DNA of 64,000 nucleotides from Altererythrobacter sp. XM-24bin4 (GTDB lineage Bacteria > Pseudomonadota > Alphaproteobacteria > Sphingomonadales > Sphingomonadaceae): positions 587,183 to 651,182 of the forward strand of contig QCWG01000001.1 in NCBI GenBank assembly GCA_003149575.1, written 5' to 3'. Position numbers and translations under genes: made by a program. Shown here piece after piece: positions 27,422 through 35,478 of this stretch. The notes beneath the pieces were generated by a model, which worked only from the letters and a program-made list of their open reading frames with translations, was not told the DNA's origin and did not search any database. Each line of letters begins with the position of its first letter. Position 1 is the first letter of the stretch.

Positions 27422-28321
27422 TTACCCCGTCGCCCGATCCGCTTTGTCCGCCGCGTTGGTGCCTTTGATCATCGCGCGCAGCTGTTCCCACTCGGCATCA
27501 CCAAGCCCTTGCAGCGTGGACCAGAACGTGCCGCCGGTCGCCTGATAACCAGCCCCATCGATCGCGATGGTCTGCCCGTTCACATATTCCGCGCCCGGTC
27601 CCATCAGGAACACCGCGAGATTGGCCAGCTCGTGCATTTCGCCGTGGCGGCCCATCGGGTTGATCTCATTATTTGAATTGCCGCCGCGCCCGCCGGGGGA
27701 GAGCCGCGCGCTCATCCCCTTGGTCGGGAAGAGGCCCGGCGCGATGGCGTTGAAGCGCATGTTGTGACGGCCCCATTCGACTGCCAGACTTTGCGTCATG
27801 GTGTTGATCGCGCTTTTCGACATGGCAGACGGCACGACAAAGGCCGATCCGTTCCATACCCAAGTGGTCAGGATCGAAAGGACATTGCAGCGCCCCTTCT
27901 CGGCAATGATCCGCTTGCCGACATTGTGCGTGACATAGAACGTGCCGCGGAAAACGATGTCGGCAATAGCGTTGAAGCCATTGACTGACAGGTCTTCGGT
28001 GCGGCTGATGAAATTGCCTGCTGCATTGTTGACGAGGCCGGTCAGCGGCCCGTCCGCCCAGATCTGGTCGATCATCGCGTTGATCGCATCGGCATCGCGG
28101 ATATCGCAAGCAATGCCCACGACTTTGCCGCCGTGTTCGGCCATCAATTCCTGCGCAGTCTCATCAAGCTTGTTCTGCCGCCGCCCGCAAATATAGACGG
28201 TCGCGCCCAACTTCAGGAACGCCTCGGTCATCTCGCGGCCCAATCCAGTACCGCCTCCGGTCACGAGAATTCGCTCGCTCTCCATCAGGCCGGGGCGAAA
28301 CATCAACTGCGATACATCCAT
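27422..28321 (-). CDS. 2,4-dienoyl-CoA reductase-like SDR with Trp at the tyrosine site
   Basis: A 299-residue SDR resembling DECR/FadH-type 2,4-dienoyl-CoA reductases: VTGGGTGLG near residue 20, NNAAGNFI near residue 97, GSAFVVPSAMSK near residue 165 and WGRHNMRFNAIAPG. In mammalian DECR the catalytic Tyr lies 15 residues before the active-site Lys; here that position is Trp (TTWVWNG). The enzyme would reduce a conjugated double bond of an acyl-CoA with NADPH, if active. It is the last gene of the P450-ACAD-DUF35-thiolase operon, 28 bases after the 402-residue acyl-CoA dehydrogenase. Confidence 0.83.
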   Translation of the reverse strand: MDVSQLMFRPGLMESERILVTGGGTGLGREMTEAFLKLGATVYICGRRQNKLDETAQELMAEHGGKVVGIACDIRDADAINAMIDQIWADGPLTGLVNNAAGNFISRTEDLSVNGFNAIADIVFRGTFYVTHNVGKRIIAEKGRCNVLSILTTWVWNGSAFVVPSAMSKSAINTMTQSLAVEWGRHNMRFNAIAPGLFPTKGMSARLSPGGRGGNSNNEINPMGRHGEMHELANLAVFLMGPGAEYVNGQTIAIDGAGYQATGGTFWSTLQGLGDAEWEQLRAMIKGTNAADKADRATG

Positions 28322-28349
28322 GAATGGGTCTTTCTATTGAGAAGGGGGC

Positions 28350-29558
28350 TCAGAGACCGAGAACGGTCTTTGCGATGATGTTCTTCTGCACTTCGTCCGA
28401 TCCGCCAAAAATCGTAGATGCACGATTGTTCAGATACTTGCCCATCGCAATCTGCGCGACTTGGCTGCCAACCGGCTCCGGCACTTCATTGCCATAGAGC
28501 GGCCGATCAACCGGCAGTTGCAGCGCATCATAACCGAGCAGTTCCAGACGCATTGTGTCCACGGCCTGGCCGATGTTGGAGCCAAGTAATTTGACGAGCG
28601 AGGTTTGCGGCCCTGGCGCGCGGCCCTTGGCAAGGTCTGCCAGAATACGCAGCTCGGTGACTTCAAGCGCTTCGGCATCCAGCCTTGTCCGCGCGAGCTT
28701 GTCACGGAAGCGCGGATCATGCGCAACTGCGCCATTGACACCCGACGGCTGCGTCTTCGCCAATTCTTGCAAGCGATCAATGCTTTGCAGTAAGCGCGGG
28801 GCGTAGCACGATCCGCCGCGCTCGTTCTCCAGCAGGAATTTGGCAATTGTCCAGCCTGCGCCTTCTTCGCCGATGCGGTTCTCGACTGAAGTCACGGCAT
28901 CGGTGAAAAAGACCTGATTGACTTCATGATCACCCGACATCGAATGGATCGGCGTCACTTCAACGCCCGGCTGATCCATCGGGATTAGCAAGAAAGTGAT
29001 ACCTTGCTGCTTCTTGCCGCTGTTGTCTGTCCTAACCAGCGCGAAAATCCAGTCCGCGTGATGGGCATGCGTCGTCCAGATTTTTGATCCGTTGACGACA
29101 TATTGGTCACCCTCCAGCCGTGCTGCGGTTTTGAGCGAAGCCAGATCCGAGCCGGAGCCCGGTTCCGAGTACCCCTGGCACCAGTAATGCTCGCCTTTAA
29201 GCAGAGGCGGCAGGAACCGGTCCTTCTGTTCCTGTGTGCCGAATTCGCAAATCACCGGACCTACCAGGCGCAGACCCAGAATCGAGATCGCAGGTGCGCC
29301 GGCCAGCGCGCATTCCTTTTCAAAGATGAAGCGCTGCGTCGGGGTCCAACCGGTGCCGCCATCTGCCTCAGGCCAGTGATAGGCAAGCCACCCTTTCTCA
29401 TTCAGGATGCGGTGCCATTCCATCCCGATGTCCGGCTCCACAAACACGCCTGGTGTGCGGCGCGCACCATCTTTGAGATGTTCGGGCAGGCTTTCCTTCA
29501 GGAACGCGCGCACTTCGTCGCGAAATGCCAGGTCTTCGGGTGAGAAATCCATGTCCAT
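28350..29558 (-). CDS. Acyl-CoA dehydrogenase, catalytic subunit of a probable heteromer
   Basis: A 402-residue dehydrogenase with CQGYSEPGSGSDLASL near residue 127, WTTHAHHADW near residue 161 and likely catalytic Glu246 in NERGG (isovaleryl-CoA-dehydrogenase position); the C-terminal loop is FGGSDEVQKN. It resembles the larger, catalytic half of alpha2beta2 acyl-CoA dehydrogenases. Its probable partner is the 355-residue protein at 32662-33729 in the same operon, which lacks a catalytic glutamate. Electrons would go to EtfAB. Confidence 0.9.
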   Translation of the reverse strand: MDMDFSPEDLAFRDEVRAFLKESLPEHLKDGARRTPGVFVEPDIGMEWHRILNEKGWLAYHWPEADGGTGWTPTQRFIFEKECALAGAPAISILGLRLVGPVICEFGTQEQKDRFLPPLLKGEHYWCQGYSEPGSGSDLASLKTAARLEGDQYVVNGSKIWTTHAHHADWIFALVRTDNSGKKQQGITFLLIPMDQPGVEVTPIHSMSGDHEVNQVFFTDAVTSVENRIGEEGAGWTIAKFLLENERGGSCYAPRLLQSIDRLQELAKTQPSGVNGAVAHDPRFRDKLARTRLDAEALEVTELRILADLAKGRAPGPQTSLVKLLGSNIGQAVDTMRLELLGYDALQLPVDRPLYGNEVPEPVGSQVAQIAMGKYLNNRASTIFGGSDEVQKNIIAKTVLGL

Positions 29559-29561
29559 GGC

Positions 29562-30317
29562 TTATTCCCCTTCTCTCATGGCCCATGCGATTCCCCGTCG
29601 CAGCAGGTCATAATAAACGTCGTAGTTCCAGGCGCACATTTCCTTGTGCGGGTAAAAATCCGCCATTCCGGGCAGGTCATAATGCCCGCGGCAATGGCCC
29701 AGCGCATTGTAGACGATGCGTCCCTTGCCGATGTCGCGCGTGTACAGGATCGGAACGGTCGTCTTGTCCCAATGTTCCTTGGTGAAGCCGGTCGCTTCGC
29801 CTTCGAACGTGGTCTGCATCAGCGTGTCGATCGGCGCGGTGGTTTCTGACAGGTAAAGTTCGTCGACAATCTCGAAATCGTCGATCCCGCGGGTCAATTC
29901 ATGGTCCTTGTTGACCACCTCCACGGGGAATGGGCCAATCGGCGGGTGCGCCTTGAACTGCGTGCCGAGCATTTCCATCAAGCCGGTTGTATCGTCGGGC
30001 GCATCGACCAGCCCGCTCTCGGTAAAGACCAGAATCGAATTGGTCCCATGCAGCGCCAGCCATTTGCCGCCCGCCTCCAACCAGCTACGCAATTGCTGCG
30101 CCTGTTCCTTGGTCGGGAGCAGGTCGCAAGTATAGGTGACGAGGAAACGGCATTGGTCGAGCCGCTCGAGTCCGGAATAGTCCGCCGCCACGGTGGTGCG
30201 GATATGCGGGTGCTCCATTAGCAGTTTGAGCACCTCCAGCCGCGCATAATCGATATCGTGATACTTGCCCGCGGCAATGAAATGCGCGTCGATCCGGGTT
30301 GCTGGTTTTTCTGCCAT
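29562..30317 (-). CDS. ThuA-like domain protein
   Basis: A 251-residue protein with the ThuA fold, related to class I glutamine amidotransferases: YTCDLLPTKEQAQQLRSWLEAGG near residue 63, ALHGTNS near residue 88, and YNALGHCRGHY near residue 207, a frequent ThuA motif. ThuA domains are known from trehalose utilisation, but here the setting is acyl-CoA catabolism, so the role is unknown. I chose the ATG at 30317, one base after the upstream SDR stop; longer in-frame versions run into that SDR. A second ThuA-like gene is at 35475. Confidence 0.78.
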   Translation of the reverse strand: MAEKPATRIDAHFIAAGKYHDIDYARLEVLKLLMEHPHIRTTVAADYSGLERLDQCRFLVTYTCDLLPTKEQAQQLRSWLEAGGKWLALHGTNSILVFTESGLVDAPDDTTGLMEMLGTQFKAHPPIGPFPVEVVNKDHELTRGIDDFEIVDELYLSETTAPIDTLMQTTFEGEATGFTKEHWDKTTVPILYTRDIGKGRIVYNALGHCRGHYDLPGMADFYPHKEMCAWNYDVYYDLLRRGIAWAMREGE

Positions 30318-30318
30318 A

Positions 30319-31089
30319 CTAGCTCCTGATGCTGCCTCCGCCATCGACCGTAATGTCGCAGCCGGTGGTGAAGCTGGCTTCGTCGCTGGCGAGCCAGACA
30401 ACCGCGCGTGCGACTTCCTCGGGCTCGCCGATACGGTTCATGGGATGGGTCGCGGCGAAATCGCGTTCGATGTTTTCCGGCTCATCTGCGCCTGAATATT
30501 TGTAGCGATTGTACATCGGCGTGCGGATTGCACCGGGGTGTACCATGTTTGCACGGATCGGCACCCCGCGTTCAGCGCAATCAAGCGCGACCGAACGGGT
30601 CAGGCCAAGCAGGCCTGCTTTGGATGCGCTGTAGGCGGCGACAAAGGCGGCGGCACGAATTGCGATCATCGATCCGATATTCACGATAGCGCCCGGCTCG
30701 CCGCTTGCTTCCATCGCGGGCAGTGCCGCGCGCATGCCGTAATATGGTCCGTTGAGATTGATGTCGATTGTGCGTTCCCACGTGTCGAGCGTGCCGTCGA
30801 CCACGTTCCCGGGTTCGGAGATTCCGGCGATATTGCACAGCACCGTCAGCTTGCCGAAGCGTTCTTGCGTCGCCTTTACTGCTTCATGCCACTGATCGAG
30901 ATTTCGTACATCGAGTTCGAAGGCCTCGGTATTCTCGCCCAGTTCCTCGGCCAGCTCGCGCGCCTTGTCGATCTGGACATCGCACAGCATCACGCTGCCG
31001 CCTTCTTCCACGATCATCCGGCCAACCGTGGCGCCGATCCCTTCCGCGCCGCCGGTGACCAGCGCAACCTTTCCGCTCATGCGTCCCAA
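30319..31089 (-). CDS. Short-chain dehydrogenase/reductase
   Basis: A 256-residue classical SDR: TGGAEGIGATVG near residue 12, CNIAGISEPG near residue 85, SMIAIRAAAF with YSASK near residue 155, and DITVDGGGSIRS at the C-terminus. The overall pattern resembles bacterial 3-alpha/20-beta hydroxysteroid dehydrogenases and 3-hydroxyacyl-CoA dehydrogenases of the SDR type. Within the operon it sits between the thiolase and ThuA genes, so oxidation of a 3-hydroxyacyl-CoA is a reasonable guess. Confidence 0.87.
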   Translation of the reverse strand: MGRMSGKVALVTGGAEGIGATVGRMIVEEGGSVMLCDVQIDKARELAEELGENTEAFELDVRNLDQWHEAVKATQERFGKLTVLCNIAGISEPGNVVDGTLDTWERTIDINLNGPYYGMRAALPAMEASGEPGAIVNIGSMIAIRAAAFVAAYSASKAGLLGLTRSVALDCAERGVPIRANMVHPGAIRTPMYNRYKYSGADEPENIERDFAATHPMNRIGEPEEVARAVVWLASDEASFTTGCDITVDGGGSIRS

Positions 31090-31103
31090 ATGCGTGTCTC
31101 CCC

Positions 31104-32249
31104 TCAGCTTTGCAGAATTGCCACGGCGCTAAGCCCCGGCGCGCCATAAACATGGCTGTATCCGGTCTTCGCGCCTTCAACCTGTCGCTCGCCTGCGCGC
31201 CCACGCAATTGCTGGACGTTTTCATAGACTTGACGAAGGCCAGACGCGCCGATCGGCTCGCCGCAGGCCAGGCATCCACCATCGGTGTTCACCGGCAGCT
31301 TGCCGCCAATCTCGGACCAGCCATTGGCAAGCCATTCTTCCTGCTCGCCATCCTTGCAAAATCCGTTTTCGGCCATGTGCATGATTTCCGCGCCGCTTTC
31401 GGTGTCTTGCAATTGAGCAACGTCGATGTCTTCCGGGCCGATCCCTGCGCCTTCAAACGCAGCCTGACTGGCAAGCACTGTGGGCTTGCCGCCTTCCTTG
31501 ATGCTGACGCCGGCCTGGAACACTTCGAAACTGTCCGGCGGGCGGGTCTTCACCGCGACCTTGGCTATTTTCACCCCGTGTGCGCCCAGTTCCTTCATCT
31601 TCTTTTCAGATGCCAGGATCAGCGCGACACCGCCTTCTGCCGGGGCGCAGAACATGTATTTGGTCAGCGGATCATTGATCATCGGCGCGTTCATGATCGT
31701 GTCGAGATCGATCGGGCTGCGCCGCCACGCATGCGGCGTGATGGTGCCGTTCTTGAACGCCTTTTCCGCCACCCGGCCCAGTGTCGTGCGGCTGATCCCG
31801 TGCAACTGCATATAACGCTGGATCTTCAATGCGAAGAATTGCGTGGTCAGCATCATGCCCGTTTGGCCGTACCATTCGGGCAGGCCATAATCGGATGGCT
31901 TAGCATTGAACGCACCGCGCGGGTGCTTATCGAAACCGACCGCCAGCGCGAGATCGTAAAACCCGCTGGCGATTGCCATTTGCGCTGAAACCAGCGCGCT
32001 GCCGCCGGTCGCGCAACCATTCGCGACATTGGTGAAGGGCAGGCTGGTCAGCCCCAGCTCGTTGACCATGATATCGGCGCTGCCTGCGGCGGCTGATCCG
32101 CCATAGGCGCATTCGATATCGGTCCACTCAAGGCCGGCATCTGCCATTGCTTCACGTACTGCAAAGACACCCTGTTCGCGGCCTGATCGACCGTCTGTGC
32201 GCCCGAAGGGATGGATGCCTGCGCCGATGATATATACGTCTTCACTCAC
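31104..32249 (-). CDS. SCP2-type thiolase / Ltp2-like lyase
   Basis: A 381-residue thiolase-fold protein. The nucleophile region is NGCATGGSAL (Cys79) and the C-terminal signature is GGCLACGEPIGASG, where the usual GHP histidine is glutamate. Proteins of this class, paired with a DUF35 protein, act as carbon-carbon lyases or thiolases on CoA esters; Ltp2 with the ChsH2 DUF35 domain is the retro-aldolase that removes the last cholesterol side-chain carbons. The start is the GTG at 32249, forming a GTGA overlap with the DUF35 gene; an in-frame ATG at 32282 lies inside that gene. Tight coupling supports a complex. Confidence 0.87.
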   Translation of the reverse strand: MSEDVYIIGAGIHPFGRTDGRSGREQGVFAVREAMADAGLEWTDIECAYGGSAAAGSADIMVNELGLTSLPFTNVANGCATGGSALVSAQMAIASGFYDLALAVGFDKHPRGAFNAKPSDYGLPEWYGQTGMMLTTQFFALKIQRYMQLHGISRTTLGRVAEKAFKNGTITPHAWRRSPIDLDTIMNAPMINDPLTKYMFCAPAEGGVALILASEKKMKELGAHGVKIAKVAVKTRPPDSFEVFQAGVSIKEGGKPTVLASQAAFEGAGIGPEDIDVAQLQDTESGAEIMHMAENGFCKDGEQEEWLANGWSEIGGKLPVNTDGGCLACGEPIGASGLRQVYENVQQLRGRAGERQVEGAKTGYSHVYGAPGLSAVAILQS

Positions 32250-32662
32250 GAGCTTTTCTCCGGCCGATAGGCAAAGGTGCAATGCGTGTCGCTGAACGGC
32301 GCGAGGCAGAATTCCATCGGCATGCCCAGCTCCAGCTTTTCAAGCGTGGCATCGACAATGCGGCTTTCGACGATCACTTCGCCCGGCAGTTCGATATAAC
32401 CCAGGAGGAACGGCTTGAAGTCCGGCGGCCCCTCATTCTCACCGCTACCCCAGCCTTCGTATGGTTCCTTGGGCAGGAAGCCCTGACTGGTCCAGCTCCA
32501 CAGCTTGCCATGGCGCGATAGCTTGACCGGTTCGACATCTTTCGCAGCGTCGCCTTGCGGCATGGGAAACACAATCTCGCCAGATGGCAAGCGGCCACCC
32601 ATCAGGTGGGGTTCGCCATCATTGCTCCACAGATCGGGATCAACCGGTGCGAGCGCGCCCAT
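32246..32662 (-). CDS. DUF35 OB-fold protein, thiolase partner
   Basis: A 138-residue protein of the DUF35 (Zn-ribbon plus acyl-CoA-associated OB-fold) family: GGRLPSGEIVFPMP near residue 23, SWTSQGFLPKEPYEG near residue 56, LLGYIELPGEVIVESRI near residue 86. The four cysteines that bind zinc in most relatives are missing; only Cys119 and Cys128 remain, both in the OB-fold half. It is translationally coupled to the thiolase downstream and to the acyl-CoA dehydrogenase upstream. It probably shapes the thiolase active site or channels the substrate. Start: ATG at 32662 sharing one base with the upstream stop. Confidence 0.84.
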   Translation of the reverse strand: MGALAPVDPDLWSNDGEPHLMGGRLPSGEIVFPMPQGDAAKDVEPVKLSRHGKLWSWTSQGFLPKEPYEGWGSGENEGPPDFKPFLLGYIELPGEVIVESRIVDATLEKLELGMPMEFCLAPFSDTHCTFAYRPEKSS

Positions 32663-33729
32663 CACGCGGCCTCCGCGTAGTGAACAAGATTGGTGTCCAC
32701 ATCGCCAAACAGTTTGGACAACAGCAGCACGCGTTTCATCGCGTGGCCGATCGCCAGTTCATCGGTAATGCCCATGCCGCCGTGCATCTGCACCGCTTCG
32801 CGCGCGATGTGATCGACGTTCTCTGTGATGTAAGCTTTTGCGCCCGCAGCCTGATGTTGCCAGGCTGCACTGTCGGACGTGTCCGTCAGCGCCGCGCGGT
32901 ATAGCATTGATCGAGCTTGCTCGATCCGCGCATAGCAATCCACCAGGCGGTGCTGCAGCGCCTGGAAACTGCCGATTGGTACGCCGAATTGCTCGCGCTC
33001 CTTGACGTAAACGAGCGTATCCTCAAGCAATCTCTGGCCCAGACCGACCATTTCGGCGGCGGCCAGCAACCGTACTTCGGCGATCGCCTGATCAAGCAAG
33101 CCCGGGGCCAGATCAAGCTTCTCTCCCGTCACACGTGTAAAGCGTAATTCGCCAGCCATGCTGCCATCAGCCATGCGATATGCGCGGGTTTCGAGTCCCG
33201 GCGCATTGGCAGCCACGATAAAGAACTCAGTCGCGCCACCGTCTTGCGCAGACACGATAAACTGGTCTGCCAATGCAGCGCCTAAAACAAAGGTTTTCTC
33301 ACCGGTAATTGTGCCGCTATCACTCTTGGTCTGTTTCGCTTCCAGACTGTAACGCTGATTGCGTTCAGCCCATGCAAGAGCGGTGAAGCTTTCGCCGGAC
33401 AGCACGCCATCCAGGGCTGTCTCCGCACTTGCCGCTGCGAGCAGTTTTGCCGGAAGAACCCCGTTCTCCAGCCATGGGTCAGGGGAATTGGCCCTCCCGA
33501 TCGCTTCACCGACCAGAGCCAGGTCAAGGATCGAACCTCCCATACCGCCCGCCTCTTCGCTTGCAGCCAGCGCTATCAGTCCCAACTCTGCCAACTCCTG
33601 CCAACGCGCAGGATCATACCCGCCATCATTCATGCGCAGCTTGCGCCGCGCCTCGACATCGATGGGGGCGGTGAAGCGCTCTACAGTCGCGCGAAACAGC
33701 TCCTGCTCTTCGGACAGATCGAAGTTCAT
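32662..33729 (-). CDS. Acyl-CoA dehydrogenase, short partner subunit
   Basis: A 355-residue acyl-CoA dehydrogenase-fold protein (MNFDLSEEQELFRA; AEMVGLGQRLLEDTLVYVKEREQFG; QMHGGMGITDEL near residue 322). Like the protein at 14542 it lacks a catalytic glutamate in both known positions and is shorter than a full enzyme. Paired FadE proteins of this sort are known from cholesterol side-chain oxidation. The likely partner is the 402-residue enzyme at 28350. Its start overlaps the P450 stop by four bases (ATGA). Confidence 0.87.
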   Translation of the reverse strand: MNFDLSEEQELFRATVERFTAPIDVEARRKLRMNDGGYDPARWQELAELGLIALAASEEAGGMGGSILDLALVGEAIGRANSPDPWLENGVLPAKLLAAASAETALDGVLSGESFTALAWAERNQRYSLEAKQTKSDSGTITGEKTFVLGAALADQFIVSAQDGGATEFFIVAANAPGLETRAYRMADGSMAGELRFTRVTGEKLDLAPGLLDQAIAEVRLLAAAEMVGLGQRLLEDTLVYVKEREQFGVPIGSFQALQHRLVDCYARIEQARSMLYRAALTDTSDSAAWQHQAAGAKAYITENVDHIAREAVQMHGGMGITDELAIGHAMKRVLLLSKLFGDVDTNLVHYAEAA

Positions 33730-34964
33730 TTGGCCACCTCATATGTGATCGGCAGCTTGGTTACCCCGCGCAGCATGATGTTGGGCAGGACTGTGATCCC
33801 GCCTTCATCTGCTAGCTGGAAATTGTCGAGCCGCTCCAGAAGCTCGTCAAAGGCGACGAACATTTCCTTGCGGCTCAGCATATTGCCCACACACATATGT
33901 GGGCCTTTCCCAAATGCCAGATGCGCGCGCGCGTTCTTGCGATCAATCAGGAATGCGTCCGGGTCTTCGAACTTGGCAGGATCGCGGTTTGCAGCGGCGT
34001 AGCGCACTTGCAGCATCGACCCGGCTGCGATCTTCTCGCCGCCCAGTTCAACGTCTTTCTTGACCACGCGCCAGATGCCCGCGCTGGGCGATTCATATCG
34101 CAGCATTTCTTCGACCATATTCTGGATCAGTTTGGGATCGCGCCCCCCGGCCGCAGCTTTTGCTTTGGCCATCTGGTCTGGATTGCGGATCAGCTGAAGC
34201 AATCCGCCCGCGATGGTAGATGTGGTGGTCTCGTTTCCGGCGACCATGAATTGCTGCATGATCGACATGATTTCCTCGTCGGTCAGCGGGGTCTCGCCTT
34301 CGACCCGTGCTTCAACGAGGTCGGTCAAAAGGTCATCACCGCCATTGGCACGGCGATCATCGATCAGCCCTTTCATGTAACGCTGGTAATCGACGAAGCT
34401 GCGCGCGCATTCCAACTCGCGCTCGCGGCTGATCAGTTGGCTGAAGCGGTCGACCGCTGCATCGGACCAGTCCTTCACTTGCTTGGGGTCGTTATCCAGC
34501 CCGATTTGCTGTGCGATCATGGCGACGGGCAAGGGAATCGCGAAGTCCTCCACAAAGTCACCGCTGCCCTTTTCCGCCATCTTGGCGATCAGTTCGATCG
34601 ACTTCTTGCGCATGTCGGCTTCGATCGCGTTCACGCGCGGGGCAGAGAATGCGAGGTTCACCAGCTTGCGGTTGCGGGTATGGATCGGGTGATCGGCGGT
34701 CAGCAGCGTAGGCGGGTTGTCCCACCCTTCCGCAAGAATTGCATCAATCTCATCATCGGCGGCGCCCATCAACGACGCAAAATCATTGGAGTAGATTTCC
34801 GGTTTGGCGGTTACTTCCGACACCAGTTCATAGGAATAGACCACCCAGGCATTGGCTTCAGCCACAAACTCGAGCTTGACCCCGGCTTCGTGTGCCTCAC
34901 GATAATAGTCGAACGGATCGACCAGTGTTTCCGGTGCGAACAGATTGCCGGCAGGCTTGTTCAT
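33726..34964 (-). CDS. Cytochrome P450
   Basis: A 412-residue soluble bacterial P450. The I-helix oxygen-activation motif is VAGNETTTS, the K-helix is EEMLRYES, and the haem-binding loop is AFGKGPHMCVG with Cys358 as axial ligand. It would hydroxylate an unactivated carbon of the substrate or its acyl chain. It is the first gene of the eight-gene run 34964-27422. The order P450, dehydrogenase, DUF35, thiolase recalls the igr operon headed by cyp125. No ferredoxin or reductase gene is nearby. Its 5' flank holds a GGGTC/GACCC inverted repeat. Confidence 0.93.
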   Translation of the reverse strand: MNKPAGNLFAPETLVDPFDYYREAHEAGVKLEFVAEANAWVVYSYELVSEVTAKPEIYSNDFASLMGAADDEIDAILAEGWDNPPTLLTADHPIHTRNRKLVNLAFSAPRVNAIEADMRKKSIELIAKMAEKGSGDFVEDFAIPLPVAMIAQQIGLDNDPKQVKDWSDAAVDRFSQLISRERELECARSFVDYQRYMKGLIDDRRANGGDDLLTDLVEARVEGETPLTDEEIMSIMQQFMVAGNETTTSTIAGGLLQLIRNPDQMAKAKAAAGGRDPKLIQNMVEEMLRYESPSAGIWRVVKKDVELGGEKIAAGSMLQVRYAAANRDPAKFEDPDAFLIDRKNARAHLAFGKGPHMCVGNMLSRKEMFVAFDELLERLDNFQLADEGGITVLPNIMLRGVTKLPITYEVAK

Positions 34965-35060
34965 TGTTGCTGCTCCATTGGTCCCAAACTCAGCTAAGCA
35001 AACTAGCCCTGCAGGCCGTATGGGCGCACTGCGTGAAAGTGTTAGGAACGGCGCGCTTCC

Positions 35061-35074
35061 AGGGTCGGGACCCT
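35061..35074. promoter_or_regulatory. Inverted repeat upstream of the P450 operon
   Basis: AGGGTC-GG-GACCCT is a perfect 14-base inverted repeat with a two-base centre, 97 bases upstream of the P450 start and 27 bases after the limonene-epoxide-hydrolase-like stop codon. The tiny centre fits a protein-binding palindrome better than an RNA hairpin; neither role is shown. Confidence 0.35.
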
Positions 35075-35100
35075 ATCCAAATGAGCAGCTTTTCGGGTGT

Positions 35101-35478
35101 TTAACCGCCGCCAAACTCGCGCTGAAATGTTGCCATGTCGAAATAGTCGCGCCACTCGGCTATCTTGCCATCGCCATTGATCTCGAACGTGCCCATCACA
35201 GGCAGCGCGGCACGGCGTCCATCGCTCAGGATAAATGCGTCGGTACGCTCGGTAAGGACCGAGTTGCCGTTTGTGGCGATCGTATGGATTTCCCACTCGC
35301 AGCGATCAACCGGCCCCATAAAGCCGCTCACGGCATCGCGCACTGCGGAAACACCGGTTACCGGTTCCATCGGCATGTTGTGCCAGGTGATGTCATCTGC
35401 GCACATGTCATACATTGCTTCCATGTCACCGCTGTTCCAATGGTCGACAAAGGTTTGAACGGTCTCGCTTGGGGTCAT
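35101..35478 (-). CDS. Limonene-1,2-epoxide hydrolase-family protein
   Basis: A 125-residue NTF2-fold protein whose motifs match limonene-epoxide hydrolase: HNMPMEPVTG near residue 33 (the conserved Asn), LTERTD near residue 75 (Arg and Asp of the catalytic triad) and EWRDYFD near residue 107 (second Asp). These enzymes open an epoxide with water in one step; mycobacterial EphG of this family accepts a cholesterol epoxide. The tyrosine of the Rhodococcus enzyme is Trp here. It overlaps the ThuA-like gene (ATGA). A P450-made epoxide would be a sensible substrate. Confidence 0.82.
   Translation of the reverse strand: MTPSETVQTFVDHWNSGDMEAMYDMCADDITWHNMPMEPVTGVSAVRDAVSGFMGPVDRCEWEIHTIATNGNSVLTERTDAFILSDGRRAALPVMGTFEINGDGKIAEWRDYFDMATFQREFGGG

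Noticed and set aside
34965-35100. Possible terminator after the epoxide-hydrolase-like gene at 35061-35074
   Set aside because: The inverted repeat has a two-base centre and no T-run, so I list it as a possible operator instead.
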